DNA of 64,000 nt from assembly GCF_003725955.1 (NCBI RefSeq), contig NZ_QIBZ01000005.1, positions 1-64,000 of the forward strand, in the 5' to 3' direction. The translations under genes and the position numbers were made by a program. Of this stretch, positions 47,958-57,350 are shown piece by piece. Each line of letters opens with the position of its first letter. Position 1 is the stretch's first letter. The notes under the pieces were generated by a model. It ran no database searches, had not been told where the DNA came from, and saw only the letters and a list, made by a program, of their open reading frames with translations. Source of the DNA: Slackia isoflavoniconvertens (GTDB lineage: Bacteria; Actinomycetota; Coriobacteriia; Coriobacteriales; Eggerthellaceae).

Positions 47958-50081
47958 ATGGTTTACGCTATCATGGCCGCGCTTGTCGTTATCGTCGTTG
48001 CAGGCGTGGCGCTTTTTGTTTTCTTTAGGGCCCGAAACATCAAACCGGGCAGCTCCGTGCCGAAATCGGTGACATCAATTGGCTCGGCCATCCCGTTCCA
48101 GACGCGTACGGGCTCTTCTTCGGTGGGCACGAGCTCTCCTATGGGTGCTGCGACTGGCGGAGTGCGCGAGCGATTGAAATCGCGCTTCATGGCAATCGGC
48201 GTGCTTATTGCGGCTGTGTTTGGCAGCTTGACGGCGAAGTTGTGGAGCATGCAGGTGCTCTCGAACAAACAGTATGTGGAAGAAGCCAACGAGAATCAGT
48301 ACAAAACCATTAAGACGCCTGCCGCACGCGGTCGTATTTTCGATACACAGGGCATCGTGATGGTCGACAACAAAACGCGTCCCGCCGTTCTGGCCGATGC
48401 CGATGTAGCTGACGACCGCACAACACTTCTGCGCCTTTCAGCTTTGCTCGGTTTGCCTTATGCCGTTGTGCGCCAACGCATCAAAGACACGTCGGGTGGC
48501 GCGCAGGCCCAGCGCGAGGTGTCGTCGGCCCCGCGAAGCCGCGACGTTGCTTTTATTGCCGAGCACCCCGATGCGTTTCCGGGCGTCGATGTGCAGGAGC
48601 GCACGCATCGCGTATATCCGTATAAAGCCCTCGCGAGCCAAGTGCTTGGCTATGTCGGCACGGTTTCCGACAGCGTTTTGAAAAATCCGCCTGCGGGAAT
48701 GGATTATGAAAGCGGTGACGAGGTCGGCCAGTCTGGCGTTGAGTCGGTATACGACGGCTACCTTTCCGGTGCGCACGGCGAACGCGTGGTCGTGACGGAT
48801 GCCGATGGCGTGGTGCATGAGGTGAAAAGCGAAACGCCGGCCAGTCAGGGCAACGACGTGTATCTCACGATTTCTGCGCGTGTGCAATCGATTGCCGAGC
48901 AGAAGCTTAAAGAACTCATTGCTCCCAATGGCGTTATAGGTGGCGGCACAGGTACGGCTGGCGCTGTTGTGGCTATGGAGGTCGATACGGGCAACGTGGT
49001 TTGCATGGCGAATTTCCCCACGTTTGATCCGACGAATTTCGTTGGCGGTGTGTCTCAAGAAAATTGGGATCGCTACAACAATTCCGATAGTTCATACGCG
49101 CCGCTCATGAATCGCTGTATTGCGGGCCAGTATCCGGCCGCGTCGACATTCAAGGCATTTACCGGTCTTGCCGCGCTCAATTATGGGTTCGCGAGTTCTT
49201 CGACTTCGTGGAATTGCTCGGGTACATGGACGGGTTTCGGCGAAGCGTATGCACAGAAATGCTGGCTTACAACGGGCCATGGCGCAATTGACCTTCGACG
49301 CGGTATTGTGGTGTCGTGTGACGTCGTGTTCTACGAAATCGCAAAGAACTTTTATGACGCGAGCTCTAAAATCGGCGACGATGCCATGCAAAACTACATC
49401 AAGGAATTTGGCTTAGGTTCGAAGACGGGCATCGAGCTTCCCGATGAAGCGCAGGGCGTTATACCGACGCCTGAATGGAAAAAGGAATACTTCCGTAACG
49501 CACCCGAAGAGGGCCAGTGGCAGCCGGGCGATATGACCAACATGGTGATTGGCCAAGGCAACGTGCTCGTGACGCCTCTGCAAATGGCCGTGGGCTATGC
49601 AGGTATCGCCACGGGAACGCTTCCTGTGCCGAATCTTCTGAAGGAAGTGCGCAATTCTTCAGGTGAGACAGTGGTTTCGCGTGAGCCGAAGAAGGGCACG
49701 ATGCCCGATGTCGAGAAAGCACATCTCGAGATCATGCGAGACGCGCTTCGCGGCGTTGCTGAAGAAGATGGCGGCCTGCCCACTATGCTCAAGCAATACG
49801 ATTACCAATGCGCTTGCAAAACGGGTACGGGCGAATGGGCCGACCACGATGGTTACGCGTGGTTTGCGATGTATGCGCCTTACGACAATCCGAAGTATGT
49901 TGTGACATGTGTTATTACCGAAGGCGGCGCGGGCGCCGATGCCGCGGCTCCTATTGCCGCCGCCGTTATGGATGGTTGCATCAAGCTTGGCGACGGCACA
50001 ATTTCGGGCGATCCTGCTGTCATCGAAGAAGTGACTGAGATTATCGAGTACGCCGGAACGGGCGCTGGACGGGTGGACTAA
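47958..50081 (+). CDS. mrdA: Penicillin-binding protein 2 (elongasome transpeptidase)
   Basis: 707 residues. The transpeptidase domain has Ser396 in the STFK motif, SCD as the SxN equivalent, and KTGTGEW (Lys621). The N-terminal dimerisation domain starts at AARGRIFDTQGIVMVDN. Two hydrophobic helices are seen: one at the very start (VYAIMAALVVIVVAGVALFV) and a second (about 78-98) that is the usual anchor, so the first is an extra helix compared with most PBP2 proteins. It cross-links peptidoglycan with RodA, encoded immediately next (stop and ATG adjacent). Confidence 0.94.
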   Translation: MVYAIMAALVVIVVAGVALFVFFRARNIKPGSSVPKSVTSIGSAIPFQTRTGSSSVGTSSPMGAATGGVRERLKSRFMAIGVLIAAVFGSLTAKLWSMQVLSNKQYVEEANENQYKTIKTPAARGRIFDTQGIVMVDNKTRPAVLADADVADDRTTLLRLSALLGLPYAVVRQRIKDTSGGAQAQREVSSAPRSRDVAFIAEHPDAFPGVDVQERTHRVYPYKALASQVLGYVGTVSDSVLKNPPAGMDYESGDEVGQSGVESVYDGYLSGAHGERVVVTDADGVVHEVKSETPASQGNDVYLTISARVQSIAEQKLKELIAPNGVIGGGTGTAGAVVAMEVDTGNVVCMANFPTFDPTNFVGGVSQENWDRYNNSDSSYAPLMNRCIAGQYPAASTFKAFTGLAALNYGFASSSTSWNCSGTWTGFGEAYAQKCWLTTGHGAIDLRRGIVVSCDVVFYEIAKNFYDASSKIGDDAMQNYIKEFGLGSKTGIELPDEAQGVIPTPEWKKEYFRNAPEEGQWQPGDMTNMVIGQGNVLVTPLQMAVGYAGIATGTLPVPNLLKEVRNSSGETVVSREPKKGTMPDVEKAHLEIMRDALRGVAEEDGGLPTMLKQYDYQCACKTGTGEWADHDGYAWFAMYAPYDNPKYVVTCVITEGGAGADAAAPIAAAVMDGCIKLGDGTISGDPAVIEEVTEIIEYAGTGAGRVD

Positions 50082-51281
50082 ATGGCTGGTTTCAACGAAA
50101 TTGACCGTGTGCGCACGCCGAAGGGGCAGTATATCAGCGCATCGCCGTTGGGCGGGTCGGGCCGCCCGAAACGTGCCATCGATGCCGTTCCCGTTCCTTT
50201 GGTGCTGGTGGTTGTGGCGCTTTTGGGCTACGGTCTGCTCGTGGTATGGTCGGCGATTCAAACGAACGAGAACTATTCGTTCTCGCGTCAGCTCATGGGC
50301 GTGGCAATGGGTGTTGTCGCCATGCTCATCTGTTATTCCTTCGATTATCGGCGTCTTGCGAATTACACGACGTTCCTGCTTATCGTGAACGTGGTGCTCA
50401 TTTTGTCGCCGCATTTGCCCGTCATTGGCGTCGAGAGCAAAGGCGCGCAAAGCTGGGTCAAAATCGGCATTCAGCTGCAGCCGGGCGAATTCGCGAAAAT
50501 CACCGTGATTTTGCTCGATGCCGCCGTTATGTCGAAGTTCGGTGGCAGGCTCGACGATCCGCGTGAGTTCATCAGGGCGCTCGCGTATATCGCGATTCCG
50601 TTTTTGTGCATTATGACGCAGCCCGACTTGGGAACGGGTTTGGTCTACTTGGTCATTGGCGCCGTGGCACTTATTATGGGCGGCGCGCGCTGGAAGTATT
50701 TGATCGTGCTACTTGGCGTGTTCGTGGGGTTGATTGTCGCGGTGTTCGCGATTGATGAGGTGCTGAAGAATGCGACGGGCGATTATGTTTTGCTGAAGCA
50801 GTACCAGCGCAACCGCTTGCTCGTGTTCTTGGACCCGAGCGCCGACGTGACGGGCACGGGTTTTAACCTCAATCAGGCTATGATTGCTATCGGGTCGGGC
50901 GGGCTTTTCGGAAAAGGCCTGCTCAATGGTTCGCAATCGAGCCTGGGCTTCGTTCCGGAATCGGCGACTGACTTCATTTTCTGCGTGCTTGCCGAGCAGT
51001 TCGGCTTTATGGGCGCCCTGGTGCTTCTCGCTCTGTATCTGGCGCTCGTTCTGGTGTCGATTCGCATCGCGCGCGAGTCGAGCGATTTGTTCGGGACGCT
51101 CATCGTGATGGGCATTGTGGGCATGTGGCTCTTCCAGATTCTCGAGAATATCGGCATGGACATTGGGCTTATGCCCATTACGGGCATTCCGTTGCCGTTC
51201 ATGAGCTACGGATCGTCGTTTATGATGGTGAACTTCGCGCTGCTCGGCCTTATTGGCAGCGTATATGCGCATAAGGGATAG
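50082..51281 (+). CDS. rodA: Peptidoglycan polymerase RodA (SEDS family)
   Basis: 399 residues with about ten membrane helices. SEDS signatures include KGAQSWVKIGIQLQPGEFAK, TQPDLGTGLVYL, the catalytic Asp region FLDPSADVTGTGFNLNQAMI, and ITGIPLPFMSYGSSFM near the end. A glycosyltransferase working with PBP2 in lateral wall growth. It begins directly at the PBP2 stop. The N-terminal 40 residues (RVRTPKGQYISASPLGGSG) are a cytoplasmic tail. Last gene of the mre operon. Confidence 0.95.
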   Translation: MAGFNEIDRVRTPKGQYISASPLGGSGRPKRAIDAVPVPLVLVVVALLGYGLLVVWSAIQTNENYSFSRQLMGVAMGVVAMLICYSFDYRRLANYTTFLLIVNVVLILSPHLPVIGVESKGAQSWVKIGIQLQPGEFAKITVILLDAAVMSKFGGRLDDPREFIRALAYIAIPFLCIMTQPDLGTGLVYLVIGAVALIMGGARWKYLIVLLGVFVGLIVAVFAIDEVLKNATGDYVLLKQYQRNRLLVFLDPSADVTGTGFNLNQAMIAIGSGGLFGKGLLNGSQSSLGFVPESATDFIFCVLAEQFGFMGALVLLALYLALVLVSIRIARESSDLFGTLIVMGIVGMWLFQILENIGMDIGLMPITGIPLPFMSYGSSFMMVNFALLGLIGSVYAHKG

Positions 51282-51371
51282 GACTGTGGGACGTGTGACC
51301 AAGGGTGGTCAACGTCGAGGCAACGCCTTGTCGCTTGTTGTGGGTTTCTCTATCGAGCGCCGAGGTGCCGC

Positions 51372-51377
51372 TATAAT
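51372..51377 (+). promoter_or_regulatory. -10 element of the DUF697 gene
   Basis: TATAAT in GCTATAATGG, 54 nt before the next start codon. A -35 could not be recognised. Confidence 0.5.
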
Positions 51378-51431
51378 GGTTTGAAATGAGAACCATGAGA
51401 CCTGAGGCCGAAATGCGAGGAGGCAATTGAT

Positions 51432-52685
51432 ATGCCGAAAATGCCCAAGATGCCTATTGATGTGATGGCCGTGTTGCAAGAGGCCACTGATGTCGAGGCG
51501 GCTCGTTCGGTGCCTTTGTGCGTGTCTGTTTTGCTCGACGATACCGCGCCTGACGACCTTACGGCTTTCGTGCGTTCGAGTTTCGCGAGCGCGAGCCCGC
51601 AAGCGCGCGTTTCGGTGAACTATTTCGAAGACGCCCATATCGCGTTTGATGCTCGCAGCGATATGGCAGTTATTGCTGCCGGTTTCACGCCGGAAATCGG
51701 CGAAATCGTCTCTCGTCTTCATGGCGAAGGCATTCCCGTTATGGTCGTCACGACGCTTCCTGAATGCGTGAATGGCGCTGCTGAAGCGGCGGGCCACCCC
51801 ATCGATGCAGCCGATGTGATTGCTCCCAACCCTGAAATCGACGGTGTGGTTACGCTCCATGAGCCGCTCGTTGTTACGAAAGAAGGCGCGATTTCGGGCC
51901 GCGAGGTCGACCCCGAAGACCCGTTTTCGCTTGAACCGTTGCCGATGTGCGCCGCTTACCATGAACAGCTTCGCACAAAGATGGGCGAGTGGGTGGTTGC
52001 GGCATTTCGCGAGAAGCGTCTTGCGTTCGCGCAGGCGTTCGATTTCGTGCGTAAGCCCCTTTCGATGGAATCGGTTCGTTCGACGGCTTTCCAGAATGCA
52101 GGTATTGGCCTTGTGATATTCATTCCCGGCGCCGATTTCCCCATTATGACGCTGAACCAGACGAAGATGGTCATCCAAATCGCCGCGGCGTACGGACAGC
52201 CGCTTTCGGCCGACCGAGTGAAGGAGCTTGCAGCCGTTGTAGGCGGCGGACTTGCGTGTCGCACGGTTGCGCGTCAGGTGGCGGGTCTTGTGCCTGCTGT
52301 CGGTTGGGTGGTGAAGGCCGGCGTAGGCTATGCGGGCACGTGGGCCATGGGCATGGCTGCCGCCGAGTATTTCGAGCACGGCGGCAATATGGCCGGCGTA
52401 GGCGCCGTGGTCGACGAGGCGCGCGCTGCGGCGTCTCGCGCTGCCGACGAGACGGCTGCCGGACGAGCGGCAAAGGGCTTTGTAGCATCGCTTGGACTTC
52501 AGGCGAAAAATGCTGCCACGGGCCGCGTTCGTGCCGCGGTTGCGCAGGCGCCTGGAGTGGCCGCGGGAGCCATGCGTGCCGTTGCGAACGCCGCAGCGTC
52601 TGCGGCGCAGGCTGCGGCCACTGGTGCGGCCCGAGCGGGCGCCGCTGCCGATGCCGTTGAAGCTTCGGCGCACGATTCCGAATAA
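51432..52685 (+). CDS. DUF697 domain protein
   Basis: 417 residues. The N-terminal half is an uncharacterised alpha/beta region (SVPLCVSVLLDDTAPDDLTA; MAVIAAGFTPEIGEI). About 235-320 is a DUF697-like membrane-associated domain (TKMVIQIAAAYGQPLSADRV ... GGGLACRTVARQVAGLVPAV), as found next to GTPase-like domains in YcjF-type proteins. The final 90 residues are almost entirely Ala with Arg/Gly/Glu, a long helix. No P-loop is seen, so the GTPase half is missing or degenerate. ATG at 51432 follows GAGGAGG. Function unknown; it sits between the mre operon and the radical-SAM pair. Confidence 0.8.
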   Translation: MPKMPKMPIDVMAVLQEATDVEAARSVPLCVSVLLDDTAPDDLTAFVRSSFASASPQARVSVNYFEDAHIAFDARSDMAVIAAGFTPEIGEIVSRLHGEGIPVMVVTTLPECVNGAAEAAGHPIDAADVIAPNPEIDGVVTLHEPLVVTKEGAISGREVDPEDPFSLEPLPMCAAYHEQLRTKMGEWVVAAFREKRLAFAQAFDFVRKPLSMESVRSTAFQNAGIGLVIFIPGADFPIMTLNQTKMVIQIAAAYGQPLSADRVKELAAVVGGGLACRTVARQVAGLVPAVGWVVKAGVGYAGTWAMGMAAAEYFEHGGNMAGVGAVVDEARAAASRAADETAAGRAAKGFVASLGLQAKNAATGRVRAAVAQAPGVAAGAMRAVANAAASAAQAAATGAARAGAAADAVEASAHDSE

Positions 52686-52766
52686 TATGACGCGCGTTCG
52701 TCTTGGTTGGCGGACGCGCAAGCTTTCTCTACCTGCAATCGTCTTCTTCGACATGAGGGATTTCAT

Positions 52767-54647
52767 ATGCAAAATCTTTGGCCTCGCATTGAGGGGCTTT
52801 TGCGCGACGCGGGGCGCGACATCAGCCGTCCGGCACGCTATTTGAACCACGAATGGGGTTGCACGTATAAAGACGATGCCGACTATCACTTCTGCATGAT
52901 TTACCCCGATACCTACGAGCTTGGGCAGCCGAACCAGGCCGTGCGCATTCTGTGCAATGTGGTGAACGCCGTCGACGGTATGTATGCCGAGCGCGGCTAT
53001 CTTCCTGCGGCCGACATGATTGACCTCATGCGCCGCGAGGGCGTTCCTGCGTTTTCACTGGAAAGCTGCGCGCCGCTGCATGAGTTTGACGCGGTGGGTT
53101 TCTCGTTGTCTCACGAGCTCGTCGCCACCAACGTGCTTGAAATGCTCGATTTGGGACGCATTCCGCTGCGTGCCGCCGATCGAGACGAGTCGAACCCGCT
53201 TATCGTGGCGGGCGGCCCCTGCGCGTTCAATGCCGAGCCTTTTTCAGCGTTTTTCGACGTGTTTTTGTTGGGCGAAGGTGAAGAGTCGCTTCCTGAACTG
53301 CTCGTTTTGCATCGGAAAATGAAGCAAGCGGGCGCGTCGCGCGCTGAGTTTTTGCGCGCTGCTTCGCATTTGGAGGGCTGCTATGTGCCCTCGCTCTACG
53401 ATGTGCTTGATGAGGATGAGGCGCAGCAAACAGGCGCATGGGTGCGCCCGAAATACGAGGATGTGCCCGCGAATATCGTGAAGCGCATTTGGAGAGATTT
53501 CGCGACCTCTCCTGCCTGGGAGCCGACTGTGGTGCCGTTCGCGGAACTCGTGCATGACCGTCTGAACGTTGAAATTCTGCGTGGTTGTACGCGCGGATGC
53601 CGTTTCTGCCAAGCGGGCATGATGTATCGTCCTGTGCGCGAGCGTTCCGCTGACAACATCGTTTCCGCTGTTCAACGCGGACTTGCTGAAACTGGCTACG
53701 ATGAGGTGAGCCTCACGTCGCTTTCTTCGACTGACCATAGCCAAATCGAGGAAATTCTGCGTCGCTTGAATCGCGGTCTCGATGGAAAGGGCATTTCGGT
53801 ATCGATTCCAAGCCAGCGTTTGGATTCGTTCGGTGTCGAAATGGCTGAGTTGGTCGCGGGCGGAAAGCGCGGCGGCCTGACGTTTGCGCCGGAAGCTGGC
53901 ACGCAGCGATTGCGCGACGTCATTAACAAGGGCGTGTGCGAGGATGACCTATTTGGCGCTATTGATGCGGCATTCGCTGCTGGCTGGCGTCGCTGCAAGC
54001 TTTACTTCATGATCGGCCTTCCTACCGAGACCGATGACGATATCAAGGGCATCGCGAGCCTTGCTCAGCGTGCTTACGACCGTGCGAAGAAAGCTACGCC
54101 GCCCGAGGCACGCGGCAGCGTGAAAGTCTCCATCTCGTGCGCGCTGTTTGTGCCGAAGGCCCAAACGCCTTTCCAATGGGATGGCCAGATCACGACCGAA
54201 GAGGCCCATAGGCGCATCAACCTCTTGCGATCGAGTGTGAAATATCGCGCGGTCGACGTGCATTGGCATGAGCCCGACGTTTCGCTCGTCGAGGCCATGA
54301 TGAGCCGTGGCGGGCGAGAGGTGTGCGATGTCGTCGAAACCGCCTGGCGCCACGGCGCGCGCTTTGACGCGTGGACCGAGTTTTTCTCGCTTGATACGTG
54401 GCGAGCGGCGTGTGCGGAATGCGGCGTTGATATGGAAGGCATCGCCCAAGGCCAATACGAAACGAGCTGGGTTACACCGTGGGATCACCTTTCAGTTGGC
54501 GTGACCACGCGCTTTTTCCGTCGTGAGCGTCGCTTGGCGCAGGAGGAACGCACGACGCCCGACTGCAGCTACGAACGCTGCTCGGCGTGTGGCGTGTGTC
54601 CGAAGCTCAATATCGACATCCAATGCCAGGAGGAGCGTCATGGCTGA
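52767..54647 (+). CDS. TIGR03960-family B12-binding-domain radical SAM protein
   Basis: 626 residues. The first 230 resemble a cobalamin-binding-like domain (YPDTYELGQPNQAVRILCNV; GFSLSHELVATNVLEMLDLG). The radical-SAM cluster motif is RGCTRGCRFCQAG, followed by EVSLTSLSSTDHSQIEEILR and FAPEAGTQRLRDVINKG. A Cys-rich C-terminus (CSACGVCPKLNID) may bind a second cluster. These proteins are encoded with the smaller TIGR03936 partner, often near ribosomal or RNase E/G genes; the reaction is unknown, with RNA or ribosome modification suspected. ATG at 52767 is reached via GAGGGATTTC. It overlaps the partner by 8 nt. Confidence 0.9.
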   Translation: MQNLWPRIEGLLRDAGRDISRPARYLNHEWGCTYKDDADYHFCMIYPDTYELGQPNQAVRILCNVVNAVDGMYAERGYLPAADMIDLMRREGVPAFSLESCAPLHEFDAVGFSLSHELVATNVLEMLDLGRIPLRAADRDESNPLIVAGGPCAFNAEPFSAFFDVFLLGEGEESLPELLVLHRKMKQAGASRAEFLRAASHLEGCYVPSLYDVLDEDEAQQTGAWVRPKYEDVPANIVKRIWRDFATSPAWEPTVVPFAELVHDRLNVEILRGCTRGCRFCQAGMMYRPVRERSADNIVSAVQRGLAETGYDEVSLTSLSSTDHSQIEEILRRLNRGLDGKGISVSIPSQRLDSFGVEMAELVAGGKRGGLTFAPEAGTQRLRDVINKGVCEDDLFGAIDAAFAAGWRRCKLYFMIGLPTETDDDIKGIASLAQRAYDRAKKATPPEARGSVKVSISCALFVPKAQTPFQWDGQITTEEAHRRINLLRSSVKYRAVDVHWHEPDVSLVEAMMSRGGREVCDVVETAWRHGARFDAWTEFFSLDTWRAACAECGVDMEGIAQGQYETSWVTPWDHLSVGVTTRFFRRERRLAQEERTTPDCSYERCSACGVCPKLNIDIQCQEERHG

Positions 54648-55323
54648 TTTCCGTTTGCGCGTGACCTACGCTGAAACCGGTCGTTTGGTCATGCTTTCGC
54701 ATCTCGAGATTGCGCGCGCCTTGGAACGTGCGGTGCGCCGCGCCGGGTTGCCTTATGCCGTAAGTCAGGGGTTTTCACCGCATATGAAGCAGGCTTTCGG
54801 CTCTGCGCTGCCTGTGGGCGTGGGTGGTTTGGAAGAGATTTTCGACGTGTCGCTCACCGACTACGTGCCGCCCGAGGAGGCCTTAGCCCGTCTTCGGGCG
54901 TCGAGTGCGCCTGATCTTATGCCGCACGCGGCGCGTTACATCACCAAGGATGAGACGGCGGCGTCAGCGGCATATCCGCGTTCGACGTACGAGGCGCTCC
55001 TGGAGGCGTCGCGTTCGAGCGATTGCGAAATGGATGTGCTCGCGGCAGCGCACGAACTTTCGCTTCCTTCCGAGATTACGGTGGTTCGCAAGAAGAAGGA
55101 GCGTGTGCTTGTTCCTTCCGAGTTCGTCGTTGGCGAGCTTGAGGTTGAACCTGCGGAACCTGGAGAAGAAGGGCAGAGCCGTGCGCTTGTCCGCTTCACG
55201 CTTGAATCGAAGGCGTCGGGCAGTTTGCGCCCCGATGTGTTGCTCGAACATATGCTTGCCGATTCGGGCCTTCGCGCTGCGTCGATTCTGCGCACGAAGC
55301 AAAGCGAAATTCCAAAGGAATAG
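54640..55323 (+). CDS. TIGR03936-family radical-SAM-linked protein (DUF2344)
   Basis: A 227-residue partner of the preceding gene. It opens FRLRVTYAETGRLVMLSHLE and has RAVRRAGLPYAVSQGFSPHM, GSALPVGVGGLEEIFDVSL, and a C-terminal RPDVLLEHMLADSGLRAASI, all family-typical. ATG at 54640 lies within the end of the upstream gene behind CAGGAGGAG, indicating coupled translation. The pair usually stands before rplU/rpmA or rng in other genomes; here a 68-residue gene follows instead. The function is unknown and must be tied to the radical-SAM partner. Confidence 0.9.
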   Translation: MADFRLRVTYAETGRLVMLSHLEIARALERAVRRAGLPYAVSQGFSPHMKQAFGSALPVGVGGLEEIFDVSLTDYVPPEEALARLRASSAPDLMPHAARYITKDETAASAAYPRSTYEALLEASRSSDCEMDVLAAAHELSLPSEITVVRKKKERVLVPSEFVVGELEVEPAEPGEEGQSRALVRFTLESKASGSLRPDVLLEHMLADSGLRAASILRTKQSEIPKE

Positions 55324-55378
55324 ATGAAGCGGGGTGGAGGTTCGTGCTTCCGCCCCACTTTGATGATGGGAGAGTTCG

Positions 55379-55585
55379 ATGTATAAGGTTCGCTATATCA
55401 CCACGTCGGAAGTCACGGCGGTTCGATATGTGTTTGAGGAAAAGGAAATTGAGGCCGCCGACGATGCGGATGCAATTGCGAAGTTCGATGTCGAATGCAC
55501 AACGCCGCTTGATTCTTCGATTGCCATGGATATCGTGTCGGGCGAAGGTTATGATTGGACGATTTTGAAGTCAGTGGACTTGTAG
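55379..55585 (+). CDS. Conserved-looking 68-residue protein of unknown function
   Basis: An acidic protein starting MYKVRYITTSEVTAVRYVFE, then EEKEIEAADDADAIAKFDVE, ending GYDWTILKSVDL. The alternating charged/hydrophobic pattern suggests a small alpha/beta fold, but no family is recognised. ATG at 55379 has GGGAGAG at good spacing, and codon use matches neighbours. It lies 55 nt after the radical-SAM-linked gene on the same strand, so may be cotranscribed. Confidence 0.65.
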   Translation: MYKVRYITTSEVTAVRYVFEEKEIEAADDADAIAKFDVECTTPLDSSIAMDIVSGEGYDWTILKSVDL

Positions 55586-55630
55586 GATCGTTTATCTTGC
55601 GCGCACGGGCGGCGCAGAGGCGGTCCCGGC

Positions 55631-55691
55631 GCTATGCGCTCGCCTGGCGGCGTTTCATTTTTAATTGAAGTTCCTTAATTGAACGCCGACG
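55631..55691. repeat. Third copy of the repeat core (compare 3599-3972)
   Basis: GCTATGCGCTCGCCTGGCGG, then CGTTTCATTTTTAATTG, a short spacer, and TTGAACGCCGACGG. This matches the core of copies A and B, including the inner inverted repeat GGCGGCGTTTCA / TGAACGCCGACG. Flanking arms comparable to those copies are not evident. It lies between two convergent genes and may serve as their shared terminator-like hairpin. Confidence 0.7.
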
Positions 55692-55742
55692 GTCGGGGGC
55701 GAAGCGCCGGTGTCGCATCGACGCTTCGCCTTTCGGGTCGTG

Positions 55743-57332
55743 TTACTGTCTATACGTTGACAGGAATTCTTCCAGGTCGCGCATAGCTTCGCTCAGTACT
55801 TCGATGCGCGGCAGGTACACGATGCGGAAGTGGTCGGGCTCGCCCCAATTAAAGCCACCGCCGCGTGTGATGAGAATCTTCTTTTGATGCAGCAGGTCGA
55901 GAGCGAACTGCTCGTCGTTGGTGATGTTGAACTTCTTCACGTCAATCTTCGGGAAGATGTAGAATGCGGCCTTCGGCTTCACTGCGGTAATGCCGTCGAT
56001 GCTGTTCAGCGCGTTGTAGATGTATTCGCGTTGTTCGTAAATTCGTCCGCCGGGGATGATGTAATTATTCACGCTCTGGTGTCCGCCGAGCGCCGTTTGC
56101 ACGATGGACTGTGCGGGAACGTTCGAGCACAAACGCATGTTTGAGAGCATATTGATGCCAAGCAGGAAGTCTTTCGCGCAAGACATGTTGCCCGAGAAAA
56201 TCATCCAGCCAATGCGATAGCCTGCGATCATATGTGATTTTGAGAGGCCCGAGAATGTTACGCAGGGCAAATCAGGCGCGAGCGATGCGATGGAAATATG
56301 CTCCAGGCCGTCCATGACGAGGCGATCGTAGATTTCGTCGCTGAAAATCATCAGGTCGTGACGTCGGGCCAATTCGACGATTTGCTCGAGCACTTCGCGT
56401 GGGTACAGCGCGCCTGTGGGGTTGTTCGGGTTGATGATGACGAGCGCTTTGGTTCGCGGCGTGATTTTCGATTCCATGTCGGCAAGGTCAGGGAACCAGT
56501 CGGATTGCTCGTCGCAAATATAATGAACAGGTGTACCGCCCGCGAGCGTGGCGCATGCGGTCCACAGCGGATAATCGGGCGCTGGAATAAGAATCTCGTC
56601 GCCGTTGTCGAGGAGCGCCTGCATGCAGAGTTGGATGAGCTCGCTTACGCCGTTGCCGGTGTAAATACCGTCCATGTCGACGTTGGGAATGTGCTTGAGC
56701 TGGGCATACTGCATGATTGCCTTGCGTGCCGAAAATAGGCCGCGAGAATCGGAATAGCCTTCGCATTCAGGCAGCTGGTGGCGCATGTCTTGAATAACCT
56801 CATCGGGGGTGCGGAAACCGAATGGAGCCGGATTTCCGATGTTGAGCTTTAAGATTCGTTGGCCTTCTTTTTCCAATCGAGCAGCTTCATCGACGACGGG
56901 GCCTCGTACGTCGTAGAGCACGTTGTCGAGCTTAGATGATTTCTTGAATTCGCGCATGGTGGCACTCCTTGGTGTTTGTTCGGGCGCTGGCGTTTCGCAG
57001 ACTGGTGTCTGGCCCGTGGTTGTTGAATTGTTTTGGTTCAATTTCGTAGAAGATGCGGTCTCAAGCCGCTCGGGAGCTCGCGTAGGGGAGTGCGTCTGCG
57101 CTGGCCGAGTTTGGGTATTTCCGGAAAGCCAAGCGGCATCTACGTCCAGGATGCGCGCGAGTAGTTCCATGACGTCGCGGCGCGGCGTGGTTTTCCCGCT
57201 GACATACTGGCTTACCTGGCTTTTGCCAAGCTTTTTGTCGTGCTGGGCCGCCGAGTGTATCACATCGGCCTGGTTCATTCCGGCTTCTGACATGGCCTGT
57301 TTGAGCCGTGTCGAGAATTCATTCGATGGCAT
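55743..57332 (-). CDS. Helix-turn-helix/PLP aminotransferase fusion (AlaA-like)
   Basis: 529 residues. Residues 1-72 are an XRE-type DNA-binding domain (TRLKQAMSEAGMNQADVIHS; KSQVSQYVSGKTTPRRDVME). A Thr/Pro/Gln linker (73-125) leads to a class I aminotransferase close to alanine transaminase AlaA (ILKLNIGNPAPFGFRTPDEV; NPNNPTGALYP; PLP lysine in FSGLSKSHMIAGYRIGW). Such fusions are known and probably sense the amino acid pool and regulate their own gene. Four copies of an AAATTGAAC motif upstream are likely operators. ATG at 57332 follows GGAGATGCG. A shorter internal start near residue 126 would give the enzyme alone. Confidence 0.92.
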   Translation of the reverse strand: MPSNEFSTRLKQAMSEAGMNQADVIHSAAQHDKKLGKSQVSQYVSGKTTPRRDVMELLARILDVDAAWLSGNTQTRPAQTHSPTRAPERLETASSTKLNQNNSTTTGQTPVCETPAPEQTPRSATMREFKKSSKLDNVLYDVRGPVVDEAARLEKEGQRILKLNIGNPAPFGFRTPDEVIQDMRHQLPECEGYSDSRGLFSARKAIMQYAQLKHIPNVDMDGIYTGNGVSELIQLCMQALLDNGDEILIPAPDYPLWTACATLAGGTPVHYICDEQSDWFPDLADMESKITPRTKALVIINPNNPTGALYPREVLEQIVELARRHDLMIFSDEIYDRLVMDGLEHISIASLAPDLPCVTFSGLSKSHMIAGYRIGWMIFSGNMSCAKDFLLGINMLSNMRLCSNVPAQSIVQTALGGHQSVNNYIIPGGRIYEQREYIYNALNSIDGITAVKPKAAFYIFPKIDVKKFNITNDEQFALDLLHQKKILITRGGGFNWGEPDHFRIVYLPRIEVLSEAMRDLEEFLSTYRQ

Positions 57333-57350
57333 CGCATCTCCTTGATATTC

